Under the pieces are notes generated by a model, which made no database searches, was not told the origin of the DNA, and saw nothing but the letters and a program-made list of their open reading frames with translations. Below are positions 10,321-22,020 of a stretch of DNA of 64,000 nucleotides, piece by piece (the first letter of the stretch is position 1; the number at the start of each line of letters is the position of its first letter). Both the position numbers and the translations under genes were made by a program. This DNA comes from Pomphorhynchus laevis (Eukaryota; Acanthocephala; Palaeacanthocephala; Echinorhynchida; Pomphorhynchidae): NCBI GenBank assembly GCA_012934845.2, contig WNNJ02003191.1, positions 17,994 through 81,993 of the forward strand, given 5' to 3'.

Positions 10321-11661
10321 ATGCACGCACTTATGATACAGTTCATCCTGTGCCTGCGTCACATTACTTTTTGTACAATGGGCAATAGTCCAAATAAAAA
10401 GGGAATGTTATTATCATTGACGCCAGTGTCAGTTGACAATGAGCAATATTATTCAGATCTATTACAATTTACAATTCAGAGCGGTTATGATATTTGGAAC
10501 GTAAATGCTAAATTCAAAAAAATATTACTAAAAGTCGATAGCCAGACTGACGCCGATAATCTCTACAAATTGTTAATCGATAATAAATTGGACGTCGACA
10601 TTACCGTTGTTGTTCATGACATAACAAAAGTTCTAATTGATGCTCACTCGATAAAGAGAAATAAACGCTTTTCCGAAAACAGCGAAACACATAATTTGGA
10701 ATCGTTGCTTGGCGATGATTATCTATCGTTTAATGACTACGTAAAATCCATTCGTAAAATGAAAGCGCAATACAAACAGTTTGTTAGATTGAAGAGATTA
10801 GGCAAAAGTTGGAATAACCAAAGCTTACTTGTAATAAGGATTGAACTGCCGCTGAAATCCCAAAAACCAAAAAAAATAATTTGGATAGATGCAGGTATTC
10901 ACGGACGAGAATGGATCAGCCCAGCGTCTATAATATATTTCACATGGATGCTACTGGACCGGATTGCTACTCGTAATGATGAAATTCTAGATTTGATGGA
11001 AAATTTTTCCTTCTACATAATGCCATTTGTCAATCCGGACGGATATATAATTTCATTTGTAAATAGAGCCAATATTCTAAGATTTTGGAGAAAGAACGCC
11101 CGTCCGTCAAATAATATGTGTACGGGAGTTGATCTGAATCGAAATTTTCCGTTTGCTTGGAATGAAACAAATGGTGGAGCAAGTACTAACCCATGCTCCG
11201 AAATTTACAGAGGACCGGAAGCACAAAGCGAGCCTGAGGTAAAAGCAATTACGAATTTTATAGGTACATTACAATCCCAGGTAGAATTTGTGGCGTTTTT
11301 AACATTCCACTCTTATGGACAATTTTGGTTTTATCCTTGGGGATACACTAAGTCGCTTACGCTAATTGATAAAAATGATTTAGAAACCTTAGCAAAGATA
11401 GGTGCTTATGCAATGACAACAGAAATGTTTGATGACTGGAAAGTTGGACAATCATCGCACATGATGTATTTATCTTCTGGAACATCAGAGGATTGGGCAA
11501 AGGCAATTGCACGAATTAAATACACATATTGTATTGAATTACCGCCTGGCGATGACAGTTTTAATGGTTTTGTTTTGCCTAAGGAGTATATTCGACCTGT
11601 TGGTACTATAGTTTTTAATGGGATAATTAATTTACTAAAGGAAATATCGAGAAGGAAATAG
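10321..11661 (+). CDS. Zinc procarboxypeptidase, M14A family (A/B type)
   Basis: Secreted metallocarboxypeptidase that removes C-terminal residues from peptides, in insects usually a gut digestive enzyme. From the ATG at 10321 it has 446 codons: a hydrophobic leader (MHALMIQFILCLRH), an activation peptide with the hallmark GYDIWN, and a ~300-residue M14 domain. Visible active-site parts: HGREW (zinc His at 10900, Glu at 10909), FWRKNAR, DLNRNF, TFHSYGQ (zinc His at 11308), MMYLSSG with the substrate-capping Tyr, and catalytic Glu in CIELPPG (11536). The position aligned to bovine residue 255, which sets P1' preference, is Glu (11488; TSEDW). CPA has Ile and CPB Asp there, so a basic-residue (B-like) preference is inferred. 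There is no intron, stop or frameshift, and length suits the family. A retrogene origin is possible. ATG 10333 is an alternative start. Confidence 0.9.
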   Translation: MHALMIQFILCLRHITFCTMGNSPNKKGMLLSLTPVSVDNEQYYSDLLQFTIQSGYDIWNVNAKFKKILLKVDSQTDADNLYKLLIDNKLDVDITVVVHDITKVLIDAHSIKRNKRFSENSETHNLESLLGDDYLSFNDYVKSIRKMKAQYKQFVRLKRLGKSWNNQSLLVIRIELPLKSQKPKKIIWIDAGIHGREWISPASIIYFTWMLLDRIATRNDEILDLMENFSFYIMPFVNPDGYIISFVNRANILRFWRKNARPSNNMCTGVDLNRNFPFAWNETNGGASTNPCSEIYRGPEAQSEPEVKAITNFIGTLQSQVEFVAFLTFHSYGQFWFYPWGYTKSLTLIDKNDLETLAKIGAYAMTTEMFDDWKVGQSSHMMYLSSGTSEDWAKAIARIKYTYCIELPPGDDSFNGFVLPKEYIRPVGTIVFNGIINLLKEISRRK

Positions 11662-11715
11662 CTTATTTGCTAATTTTGAAAATGTATTTTGTTGGCCTTT
11701 TAAAAACATATTTTT

Positions 11716-11721
11716 AATAAA
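11716..11721 (+). promoter_or_regulatory. Candidate polyadenylation signal
   Basis: AATAAA 55 bases past the carboxypeptidase stop. A second AATAAA-like site is near 11840. Position fits a short 3' UTR. Confidence 0.5.
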
Positions 11722-12339
11722 CATATTTTGTTACCTTATTGAAAGCTTATTTTAAATATATTTTGTTTGCTCATTAAATTTCATTTGAATTAAAGTTTCA
11801 TCAGTTTATTCTTGATAGCTAATTTAAGATAAATTTTTAATAATAAACCTGGCTTTGTTTCTTTCACGGTTACGAAAATTCATTTTCCAGTTTCGTGGAA
11901 AAAATTCATATATTCATTTTATATGTGGAATTTAATATCATGACCTTATTTAATATCATGTTGTTTAATTTCATCAATTTTTTTAATTTTTTTTTATTAA
12001 TTTGATAATTAATTGAAAAATCAACTAATATATTTAATAACATTATATTTAAATAATGTTTTTAAAGCATTAAATGTAATGCACAAGATATATCTGAAAA
12101 ATGATTTGTGAAAATATTATTTGAAAAATGATTGCATTTATCAAAGATAAATTAAGACACGAATTTGTAATATCAAAACTTTTGATACTACCTTTGGTGC
12201 CATCTTTGCACGAATTTGTAACATCAAATTTTTGGTGCCATCTTTGGCGTGTTGCATCTATTTAGCCATCTATTAGACAACTGAATATACGTACTTATAT
12301 AATTTACAAATTAAAACCACATGCTAAATAAAATTTAAA
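11722..12339. other. AT-rich intergenic sequence
   Basis: No gene. A short direct repeat at about 12,175-12,245 repeats CACGAATTTGTAA and GGTGCCATCTTTG twice. Confidence 0.5.
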
Positions 12340-12560
12340 TACTTAAATAATAAATTATTAAATAATTATAAATAATAAATAGTTGATATTTAGGATTTTA
12401 TATAATTTAGAAAAGGTTAAAATTTAATATAATAATTAAAGATAATAGTTATTTTTACGAATCGACTAATAAATAATAGACTATGTATAATAATAAGGAT
12501 TAGAGATCATCAAAAGAAACTGATATGTTATCGGATTTCGAACCCCATTCCTAGATCCAA
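12340..12560 (-). repeat. Dispersed repeat T (reverse copy) joined to a Naiad 3' end
   Basis: Reverse-orientation T body, then the core CCTAGATCCAACATAG. The downstream ~90 bp lead straight into the Naiad C-terminal frame at 12650. The same order is seen at 18.03-18.17 kb. Part of T may therefore be the 3' untranslated region of the Naiad family. Confidence 0.6.
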
Positions 12561-12639
12561 CATAGTATCAAAGTAAAATGTATGCTAGTGACGTATTTTC
12601 TCAGGTGAAATTGAAGTATCTAGTATATCTTATTCTAAT

Positions 12640-12960
12640 ACAAAGTATATTATTTATTATCCATCCATGAAAAGTTTCCGCTAATGATTTTAAATTTATT
12701 TTTAATATTATTGTGTTGATTTTTATATTTTACTATTTGCTGTTTGATTTTATTTTTGTAGTAACCCAGTTTAAAATATGCATCTATTAAATTATTTAAA
12801 TGATTTTGTAGAAAACCAATTTCATTATTTAATGTATAATATTTTATATTATATGGTATGCATGAATGCCCATGTAAAAATATGTTTCTTGTAAATTTAA
12901 ATATGTCATCTTTACGATAGAAATTAAAAGTAGTTTTAATTGATATTAATTTCATGTAAA
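12640..12960 (-). mobile_element. Naiad-like PLE 3' coding end
   Basis: A 101-codon open frame (12650-12955) with FKFTRNIFLHGHSCIPYNIK and a terminal SGNFSWMDNK, corresponding to the C-terminus after the RT. The RT itself is missing on the upstream side. Confidence 0.65.
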
Positions 12961-13029
12961 AAACTAAAATGTAAAAAGATAAATGCTAAATAATGCTAAA
13001 TGTTGAAAAATAACACTATTTCAGTATTA

Positions 13030-13580
13030 TAAATATAATAATATTAATAATATATAATATGATATGATATTATATTTCCTTTAGCTATTGATATATTAAA
13101 TATTATTTATCAAGTTTTAGATATAGTTATCAAATATTGTATTGACCTTAGCTTTCGAAATATTAAATATTATATATCAACTATTATACATAGTTTCAAA
13201 ATTTATTGTATTGCCTTTTGCTATAGATATTTCAAATATTATATATCAAATACTATATATCAAATAGTTTATATCAAATATTATGCATACTTATCAAATA
13301 TTATCGAATATTGTATTACCTTTAGATTTCGATATATCAAATATTACATATAGTTAGCAATTATTATCAAATATTGTATTGCTTTTAGCTATCGATATAT
13401 CAAATACTATATTTCATATTTTATACATATTTATCAAATATTGTCAAATATTGTTATACCTTTAGCTATAGATATATCAAATATTATATATCAAATATTA
13501 TAAATAGTTATCAAATATTATCAAATATCATTTTGCCTTTAGTTATCTATATAAAACATATTATATATCATAAATATTGA
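13030..13580. repeat. AT-rich satellite, ~63-110 bp units
   Basis: Six to seven irregular units, each with a CCTTTAGCTAT-like box followed by CGATATATCAAATATTATAT. Boxes lie near 13078, 13145, 13213, 13319, 13383, 13460 and 13539. Non-coding. Confidence 0.75.
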
Positions 13581-14610
13581 CTTTATTAAGAATAATGCTA
13601 CCTGGATAAATTTGTTGGCTTATTGAATAAAATTTATTAAAGTTAAATACAAATATCATTAATATATCGTAACATACATTTCATATCTTTATATAATTTA
13701 GATTTATTTTTTGCAGTTATAAACATATTTATATTCTATAAAGCTTAAAAATAAGTCAGCTATAATTAGGTTAATATTACCTCGCATTGGAATAATTGTA
13801 ATTTATCACTACTTTTGAATAATTTTGATTTCATAAAAAATATTTAAGGCTTCAATTAATTCAATTTTATCCACTGAATTAAGGCAGATTAAATTTTCTA
13901 ACGCTACTTTAATATCTACTTAATCTAAATTTGTACAAAGCGTAATAAAATCGAAAAATAAGTTAACCATAATTAGGCTACTATTACCTCTCATTATGAC
14001 ACCTTTTATTTGTCTAAATATATGTCCCTACTTCTTAATAATTTTGATATATTAAAATATTTAAGGATTCTATTAATTCAATTTTATCCATATATTTATA
14101 TTTACTTGGTTTAATTTTTGTTAGATAGGCGTTATAATTATTATAACATATATATGTATATCTTTTTCCGAATATAAGATTAATTAATTTTACTAACGCT
14201 TCTTTAATATCTACTAAATCTAGATTAGTATAAAGCGTACTAAAATCGTATGCATTTATATTTTGAAAATTTATTCCTTTTGTCTGTTCTAAAAATTCTT
14301 TTGTAGAATTAATACTGAAATATGTTTTATACCAGTATTAATTTCGATTACCTTGCAATATTTTTTAAAGTGTGCTTTAATTACTTAAAGTATTTTATTC
14401 ATATAGACAGAAAGTGGTTTTAATGTCCATTTAAACGCACTACATATGAACCTCGGTTTTATTGGATTTTTATCTAATTTTGGATTCCAATATAATATAG
14501 GTATAGTTTTATTATCTGATTCAACCTTTATACCCTTTTTATCCATTATAGACAGTGACTTGTAATAATTGTTTCAAAACTCAACTCACTACGTTCAAGC
14601 ACACAAAATA
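13575..14610 (-). mobile_element. Naiad-like RT fragments
   Basis: Two overlapping decayed pieces. 13575-13920 matches the palm to C-terminal part of the RT. 13930-14610 repeats the palm edge (complement of the GGNSSLI motif) and continues through DFSTLYTNL-type, LYWNPKLDKNPIKPRF and ELSFETIITSH-type segments. The second piece is closely related to 23275-23745, sharing many diagnostic bases against the 4310-6555 copy. Confidence 0.65.
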
Positions 14611-14658
14611 AAGCACAAAACACAATTTTAAATAGTTGATGATCCATTATTGATCAAT

Positions 14659-14810
14659 AATTATTAGAGCTGAATCAAAGAAAGGAGGAAATTACAGAAA
14701 ATTTGTAATTTTCTGAATATGATAACAGAGGTTAGCGACGGTTCTACATTACAATATTCGAAAAATATCAAATAAAATTTCCTCTTTTCTTTGATCCGGC
14801 TCTAATAATT
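14659..14810. mobile_element. MITE-like element, ~152 bp
   Basis: Terminal inverted repeats of about 30 bp: left AATTATTAGAGCTGAATCAA, right end reading TTGATCCGGCTCTAATAATT. Internal sequence is AT-rich and non-coding. The A/T-rich flanks are compatible with a TA target duplication (Tc1/mariner-type MITE), but the superfamily is uncertain. Confidence 0.7.
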
Positions 14811-14967
14811 CTTAACAAAGCAGTATTTAAAACAAATTTTTACATTAGCCAAGTTGAAAACAAAGTATTCGCGAAAAACAGTTTCTGGCAAAATTATATA
14901 CCAGTTCCGTTGATGATGTATTTATCAGTTAAGATGACATTGGTCGTAGAATTAATCAAATCATCTT

Positions 14968-16440
14968 ACTGAGTCTACGTATTTAATATAATTATAAAAT
15001 GAACAAAACATAATAATGCTAAATCAAAATTTAATAATTAAATAATAAAATAAATAATTGTTTTTAGATTTTCTATAATTTAAATCAAGTTAAAATAAAA
15101 AATTGAAATTTAAAATAAATGTCAATTTTTATAAATTGACTAATAAATAATATACGATGTATTCGAAAATAAGGATTACAGGTCATCATTTGGAACTGCT
15201 GTGCTATCAGGTTTCGGACCCTATATATCGACCCATACTAGTCCCTAATAGGCATTTCGACTAAGGTCGACATGCCTATTAGGGACTAGGTCTTTGTGGT
15301 AGGCGCATTACGGGTTAAGCTTCCCAACGAAGGTTGTAAAAAAGCATGCAGGTTTATACTTTCTAGTTCGTGTTAATTAAAAAAGTTGTATTAAAATTCT
15401 TTCGTATTTTATATTACGTCACCAGTATTTTTAATGTAATAATAAATAATTATAAGATTTTGTTATAATATGTTATAACAAACGTTATACAATTTTAAAA
15501 TAAAAATATATATTATTTTAAATAAAATATTTAAATTATTTTATAAATTTCATTTAGTTAAAGTAAAAATTGAAATTATAAATAAAAGTCAATTTTTATA
15601 ATTTGACTAATAAATAACAGACGTTGTATCATAATAAGAATTATAGGTCATCAGAAAATTTATACATCAAAATTTAATAATTAGATAATAAATAATTATA
15701 AATAATTGTTATAAGATTTTATAAGTTACATCAAGTTAAAATAAAAAATTGAAATATAAAATAAAATTCAATAAAAGCAAAAATAATGTGTGACTTTAGT
15801 AACAATTAACGATCAAAGGATCACACGAAAACGCAAACTACGCTGAATTCTCTTGAGATTTGTATGAATAAACACGTCTTTCGGGTTTGTGCTTTTAATC
15901 GATTAAAGGAAGACACATTGGATGGAATCAGTTGGTACAAATGTAAGTCATTTTGTTACAACTAACAACGGCTCAGAGGATCTTTCATTGTTTAATAACG
16001 AGCTAGTTTGATTATTATCATAATTAACTAGCCAGTTGCGAAGAACACCTTCTTCTCTACCTTCCTGGGAAAATGTGTGCTTGTTTATAAAAACAGAGTC
16101 ATTATCATTGATAATGATAACAGCGTAATTTGCACAGCTGTTATGTATTTGGCCCATCTTCTACGTTGGGTCGAAGAATAGAGACCGATACCTGATAGCA
16201 TGGTAGTTCCTCCTGATAACCTATAATCCTTATTCTGATACAACGTTTGTTATTTATTATTCAATTCATAAAAATTGACCTTTATTTTAAATTTCAATTT
16301 TTTATTTTAACTTGACTTAAATTATAGAAAATCTAAAAGCAAATATTAATTTTATTATTTAATTATTAAATTTTGATTTGGCATTATTATGTTTTGCTTA
16401 TTTTATAATTATATTAAAAACATAGACTCAGTTAGCTGAT
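14968..16440. mobile_element. Inverted pair of T repeats enclosing ~1 kb
   Basis: The left end is a reverse T copy starting ACTGAGTCTACG (14968-15240). The right end is a forward T copy with the core ACCTGATAGCATGG and ending ATAGACTCAGT (16180-16436). Further reverse T partials lie at 15480-15660 and 15665-15785. The whole therefore looks like a DNA transposon with ~260-bp terminal inverted repeats, or several T copies nested head-to-head. The interior has no transposase frame. A 69-codon minus frame at 15948-16157 is not recognised. Confidence 0.55.
15240..15287. repeat. Perfect 16-bp hairpin with secondary stem
   Basis: AGTCCCTAATAGGCAT and its exact complement ATGCCTATTAGGGACT, separated by 16 bases that themselves contain TCGAC/GTCGA. 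It sits at the inner edge of a T copy. Confidence 0.85.
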
Positions 16441-18034
16441 TTGATTTGTAATAGAGTCAATGTAATGCGCAATGCTGTTAAGCCAATTCTACCTGAGCAT
16501 GATCACACAAGTGACGCGGAAGTGCCCCTCTCTATATTCATGATTCGATCCTCGTATTTTGAGCTTTTCCTGCTTTTATGATATCCGAATGCAGCTTAAT
16601 CATCTTGAGAACATGATGCGGCATGATAATTGAATACTGCGATGTCCATAAACGTCTGCTCAAATCGGTTCTCATACAAGCCGCTGTCAAGTCTCGCTTA
16701 AGCGTCACTTGTGGTAGTGTGCTTTTCGAAAGCTACGTGATTTTGTAGTCTTTGTAGACATGGTTCCTTGATTAACAACAGTTGACCTCATAACAAACTG
16801 TTGTTAATTCACAGGCAATTATGTCTCTTATTGCCTGTGAAAGACTCGATTGTCTCTAATTGCCCTCCACAGAAGGTGTGAAAGACTCGACGATGCGTTA
16901 CAGACACAAGTTGACAGCAGCACATCTAGGATCTATCCGTATCGGGTTGCCAAAACGTCTCTGAACTGGTTTTGCGAAAGAATGAATTTTTCCATTTCAA
17001 ATGGGTAGGTATTTAACCAGGCGGATGCCTAACATGATGTAGCAAACACTAGAGCCATCTGATCAGTACTTAATAGATCTTTTTGACGTCCACCAAACGA
17101 TGTGTGACGGCTTGCAGTTTTTGGACCATTATCAAAAGTTTGATAGATGTCTACTGCTCACGAAGTGCTTCTCTATGATAACCAGAAGTACATGACTTTA
17201 CCGTGGCTATCAATGAATCATACTCAATCTGCAACGTGAAAACTTAGTCCATTATCCCAATTCCACCTAGTCTTATATGAGAGCTTAGCACTACCGACAT
17301 GGTATCAGAAATCTGGAATTTTGTAAGGACGGGAAATGTGCTATGTAACAGCGATTTACGTAATGGAACCAAAAGGTACTCAGGACATTTGATTGTGAGA
17401 AAAAATCATAAGAAAGTGGGTCTATTTCCATTTAAGGGATATCGATAGTCCAACAAAACCGATGTGTGCCTGAATCACATACATCGCTAAGACGACGAAT
17501 TGAGCGAATCCAGAGTTAGAATTTAATACGAGTCTGTTCCTTTATGTAATTGATTATATTAATAAAGGATCCTAATATCCCGATTCCGTCATACTTTATG
17601 TATATTCAATGAAACATCTCTTCAGTGTCGCTTTGCCCTTGATGAAACAGCAAACATGTTTTTGAGGATTTCTGGCCCCATTTTCTGTATTTGATTCCAT
17701 GCACGTTTAATATCCTATGGTTGGCCGATAAAATTCGCCTCATCGGCAAAATCAGCGTTGTGTTATATTCGGAGATTCTTCCTTAATGTTGCGGATAAGC
17801 AGTAATGACGCTATTGCAAATGGCGTCACTACCCTTAATATTATTATAATGTGTTTAATTCAATAATATCTTGTAGGGAAAACAATATTTTACAATATTT
17901 AGATTCTTGTAAATAGGCCTTAGATTTTAAAAGTCTGTTTTTTTTGATTGACAAGTATTACAATTTTAACATTTTATATTTGAACAGGGTGACCCTCAAG
18001 TCCCGAAATAGCAGTTTCGATAGAAACTGCTATG
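16441..18034. other. Gene-free ~1.6 kb of unknown origin
   Basis: Base composition is less AT-biased than the flanks, but all frames are broken on both strands and no family was recognised. Two adjacent hairpins stand out: ATTAACAACAGTT with its complement (16771-16808) and CACAGGCAAT with its complement (16810-16839). It is probably a decayed DNA transposon or gene remnant. A third hairpin, ATAGCAGTTTC/GAAACTGCTAT, lies at 18008-18033, just before the next Naiad 3' region. Confidence 0.4.
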
Positions 18035-18830
18035 TTATCAGGTTTCGGACACCATTCCTAGACCCAACATAGTATCAAAGTCAAATGCATGCTAGTGACG
18101 TATTTTCCCAGGTGAAATTGAAGTATCTGGTATATCTTATTCTAATACAAAGTGTATTATTTATTATCCACCCATGAAAAGTTTCCGCTAATGATTTCAA
18201 ATTTATTTTTAATATTATTGTGTTGATTTATATATTTTACTATTTTCTGGTTGATGTTATTTTTATAGTAATCTAGTTTAAAATATGCATCTATTAAATT
18301 ACTTAAATGATTTTGAAGGTATCCAATTTCATTATTTAATGTATTATATTTTATATTATATGGTATGCATGAATGCTCATGCAAAAATATGTTTCTTGTA
18401 AATTTAAATATGTCATCTTTACGATATAAATTAATAGTAGTTTTAGTTAATGTTAATTAATGTTCATATCTGGATATACACCTTCTTTATCATTAATATT
18501 GGTTTTGTTAAGAATAAGGCTATCTTGATAGATTTGTTCGATTATTAAATAAAAATCATTAGAGTTAAATATTATGGCTAAAAATTACAAATATCTAACG
18601 AAATATTAAAAAAAATTTAATAAGGCTTTCTGGATAAATGTACTCACTAATTGAATAAAAATTATTAGAATTAAATACACATATATCATCAATGTATCGA
18701 AACATATATTTCATATATTTATATTGTTTAGATTTAGTTTTTACACAGTTATGAACAAATGCATATTCTATAAAGCTTAAAAACAAGTCAACTATAATTG
18801 GGCTACTATTGAATAATATTTTATTTGCTT
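18035..18830 (-). mobile_element. Naiad-like PLE 3' end and RT fragment
   Basis: Holds the 3' flank seen at 12.5 kb (CCTAGACCCAACATAGTATC), the C-terminal frame (18157-18384, ending SGNFSWVDNK) and, after a small duplication at about 18545-18610, an RT frame (18595-18786) with FRYIDDICVFNSNNFYS and IYPESL. The catalytic YIDD is present. The fragment is too short to be functional. Confidence 0.65.
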
Positions 18831-18944
18831 AAATAATACTTTTAAATAATTTTATTTATCGTTAATTTTTATCAATAATTTTTATTTATTTTTAATTTAT
18901 AAATAATTTAATTTAATTAGATTTAGTTTGGTTCGATTTGTGTT

Positions 18945-19350
18945 TTACTAGTCATGAACAATGACTTGTAAAATGATTCATATTCTATAAAGCATAAAAA
19001 TAGTATAGCTATAATTTGGTTAATATTACATCGCATTGGATTTCATAAAATACTTAAGGCTTCAATTAATTCAATTTTGTCCACTGAATTAATAAGGTAA
19101 CTTAAATTTTCTAACGCTACTTTAATATCTTATTAATCTAAATTTGTATGAAGCGTACTAAAATCGAAAAATAAGTTAACCATAATTGGGCTACTATTAC
19201 CTCTCATTGTGACACCTTTTATTTGTGTAAATATAGATGTTCCTACTTTTAAATAATTTTGATTTATCAAAATATTTAAGGATTCTATTAATTCAATTTT
19301 ATCCATATATTTATATTTACTTGATGGTTTAATTTTTGTTAGATAGGCAT
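18945..19350 (-). mobile_element. Naiad-like RT fragments, degenerate
   Basis: Decayed copies of the palm edge and upstream region. Bases 18940-19090 match 58775-58910 closely, including the non-Naiad lead-in GTCATGAACAATGACTTG. This indicates two copies of the same rearranged segment. Confidence 0.55.
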
Positions 19351-19384
19351 TACCAATTAAATAGTTTTGATATATATTATATAT

Positions 19385-19930
19385 AATATATATTATAGAA
19401 ACGTAATATCTGATTTTAGTTTTGTTATAAGCTTAGGTTGGTGAATCATTGATTTAAAGAGTTTCTTTTTGTTTCATTTAATTTTGTTTATATAATACGG
19501 GAATAAAATTTTGATATAGCATAGATAAATAAATAGTTTTTTGTTCCAATATTTCGACTTTCTATCGAAGTCATTGTCAAGGATGTCATCTAGAAAAATT
19601 TACAGTCAGTACAATAAAAACTCCAAAATAAAAAATTAAAAGTTTCTATCTGTAGATTTTTAGTTCACGTCCAAATTCGTAGAATTTTATATTTATTAAT
19701 GGTCGATAAATTCGAATGAGGGGAGCTTCAACTAGTCTTAATTCGTATGTACTTTTGTATTTATAAAGTATTTTAAAATTCTTTATCCTCTCGTCTAATA
19801 CAATAACTCCTCCACTATGTTCGGCTTCTAGATGCTTCTGGATCGAACTACTCTTATACTTATGCTGTTTGGTACGATCCAACAATTTACAACTTGTGTA
19901 ACCAATATAATTGGTTATATTGATTACATA
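19385..19930 (-). mobile_element. PLE1 fragment (copy C), tandem junction
   Basis: On the minus strand: a GIY-YIG C-terminus (79-codon frame 19646-19885, KQHKYKSSSIQKHLEAEHSGG region), then the ~85-bp spacer, then a decayed N-terminal start to about 19390. It lies head-to-head with copy D, about 100 bp of AT-rich sequence between. Confidence 0.7.
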
Positions 19931-20039
19931 TTGTAATCAATATAATTTAATCAATTAATTTTTTAATCAATTAATTTTTGTGATCAATATTGGTTCAATA
20001 TTAATTATAAATTCGGTCATTACGAAAAACCAAATATTG

Positions 20040-22020
20040 TAAAAAGGAAGTTACACATGGAAAAGTTTTTTTCTGAATTAGTTGCCAAATAATACAACAA
20101 AGAAGTTACAATAACAATGAAGGATGATCTTATGAGTAAATTGAAGTCATTTGCAGTGAAGCCAAAAACATATAGGGATATTGATCCACTTAAGCCGAAC
20201 GAAATTGATGCATTGAGGGATTTGAAGAACAACCCAAATATAGTAATCCAGCGACCAGACAAAGGATCAGGGATTGTAATTATGAACCACAGTGACTATT
20301 TGGATAAACTGCAATCTCTAATATCTTATCGACGTTATTCAAAAAGGCGCCGAAGAATCAGACATCAAAAGTAAAAGGGATTTTAAGCAAATTGGCACGA
20401 TCATATAAGACCACCAACAAGGATCTATTCAATAAGTTAAAAAGGGTTGATCAATACAACGATGGATTCCTGTATGGTCTACCAAAAATCCACAAGAATC
20501 AACTGAATCCACCCTTAAGACCAATCATTAGCCCAAGTGGGACAGTCACCCACGACATTGCAAAATATATAAATGACTTAATTAGAGAATACCTTGATTC
20601 TACATTTATTATCAAGTCGTCGGAAGAACTACTAATCATCTTAAAAAATGTGAAAATAAAGGATAGCGATAAAGTTGTCTCTCTGGATGTTGAGACCTTA
20701 TTTACAAATGTTCCAGTGAAAGATACTATTGAAATAATATTAAATAAGGTCTACACATACCACAATTAATCCGCCAAATATTGATTAGCGACAATGAAAC
20801 GGCTGTTAGATATATGCACTACAGAAACACCTTTTAACTTTAATGGTGAAAATTATTTGCAAACCGAAGGAGTATCAATGGGATCTCCGCTTAGCCCAGT
20901 ATTTCCAGACTTCTATATGAGTCATTTAGAAATAACGTCGATCAATTATCATACCATCACGCGGCCACTATACTATTGTAGATACGTTGACGACATCCTA
21001 GTGATCTTCCACAATGACAACAACGTACGGACATTCATCGAAATGCTCCATTCAAATTCCAAACTCAAATTCACGCATGAATACCTGGAAAAAGATAATT
21101 TCAATTTTTTTGGATGAAACCATATCCATGATGCCAAACCAGCCAATGTCGACAAGTTTATACCGTAAACCAACTTAAACAATCTCTAGTGAATTCTAAT
21201 TACCCTATATCAAAAGTTGAAGCAATTATAGATAAAATTATGAGAACAGGTAATACAACGCATACAAGCGCAATATCCAACAACAAAGTCTGTGTATTAT
21301 GAAAGCGATTCAGTTTCAAATCTTACAAACGACGTTGGATCGCTGACGCAAATATGTCATCAACATATTCGCTGTATGAATCAAAATTCGAATCTGGATA
21401 TAGGAGGGTTTTTCCGACCTTATCGTTTAGGATCCATGTTTTCGTTGATGAAGAGAACCACTCCAGAAAACACTCACAAAGTTGTGTATCAATATTCATG
21501 TAAAAAGGCTGGCTGTAACGCCGCTTATATTGGTTACACAAGTTGTAAATTGTTGGATCGTATCAAACAGCATAAGTATAAGAGTAGTTCGATCCAGAAG
21601 CATCTAGAAGCCGAACATAGTGGAGGAGTTGTTGCATTAGACGAGATGATAAAGAATTTTAAAATACTTTACAAATGCAATAGTACGTACGAATTAAGAT
21701 TAGTTGAAGCTCCCCTCATTCTAATTTATCGTCCATTAATAAATATAAAATTCAATGAATTTGGACGAGAACTAAAACTCTACAAATAATAACTTGTATT
21801 TTTTATTTTGTAGTTTTTATTGTACTGACTGTAAATTTTTCTAGATGAACAATGACTTCGATAGAAAGTCGAAATATTGGAACAAAAAACTATTTATTTA
21901 TCTATGCTATATCAAAATTTTATTCCCGTATTATATATACAAAATTAAATGAAAACAAAAAGAAACTCTTTTAATCAATGATTCACCAATCTATGCTTAT
22001 AATATATATTATATATATTA
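20040..22020 (+). pseudogene. PLE1 reverse transcriptase and GIY-YIG (copy D)
   Basis: The most complete PLE1 copy. Blocks in order: KNNPNIVIQRPDKGSGIVIM (about 20230-20290), GLPKIHKNQLNPPLRPIISP (about 20475-20535, the PLE thumbprint before the palm), VSLDVETLFTNVP (about 20680, palm A), QTEGVSMGSPLSPV (about 20865), YCRYVDDILVIFHN (about 20970, catalytic YVDD), then the GIY-YIG domain 21292-21789 with AYIGYTSCK. It is a canonical Penelope-type RT with C-terminal endonuclease. Frame breaks separate three RT blocks and the endonuclease. A new N-terminal start follows the usual spacer at 21846. Confidence 0.85.

Noticed and set aside
12530-12560. B-box-like GGATTTCGAACCCC suggesting a tRNA-derived SINE
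   Set aside because: No A box at the right distance and no cloverleaf was found; kept only as a possibility for T.
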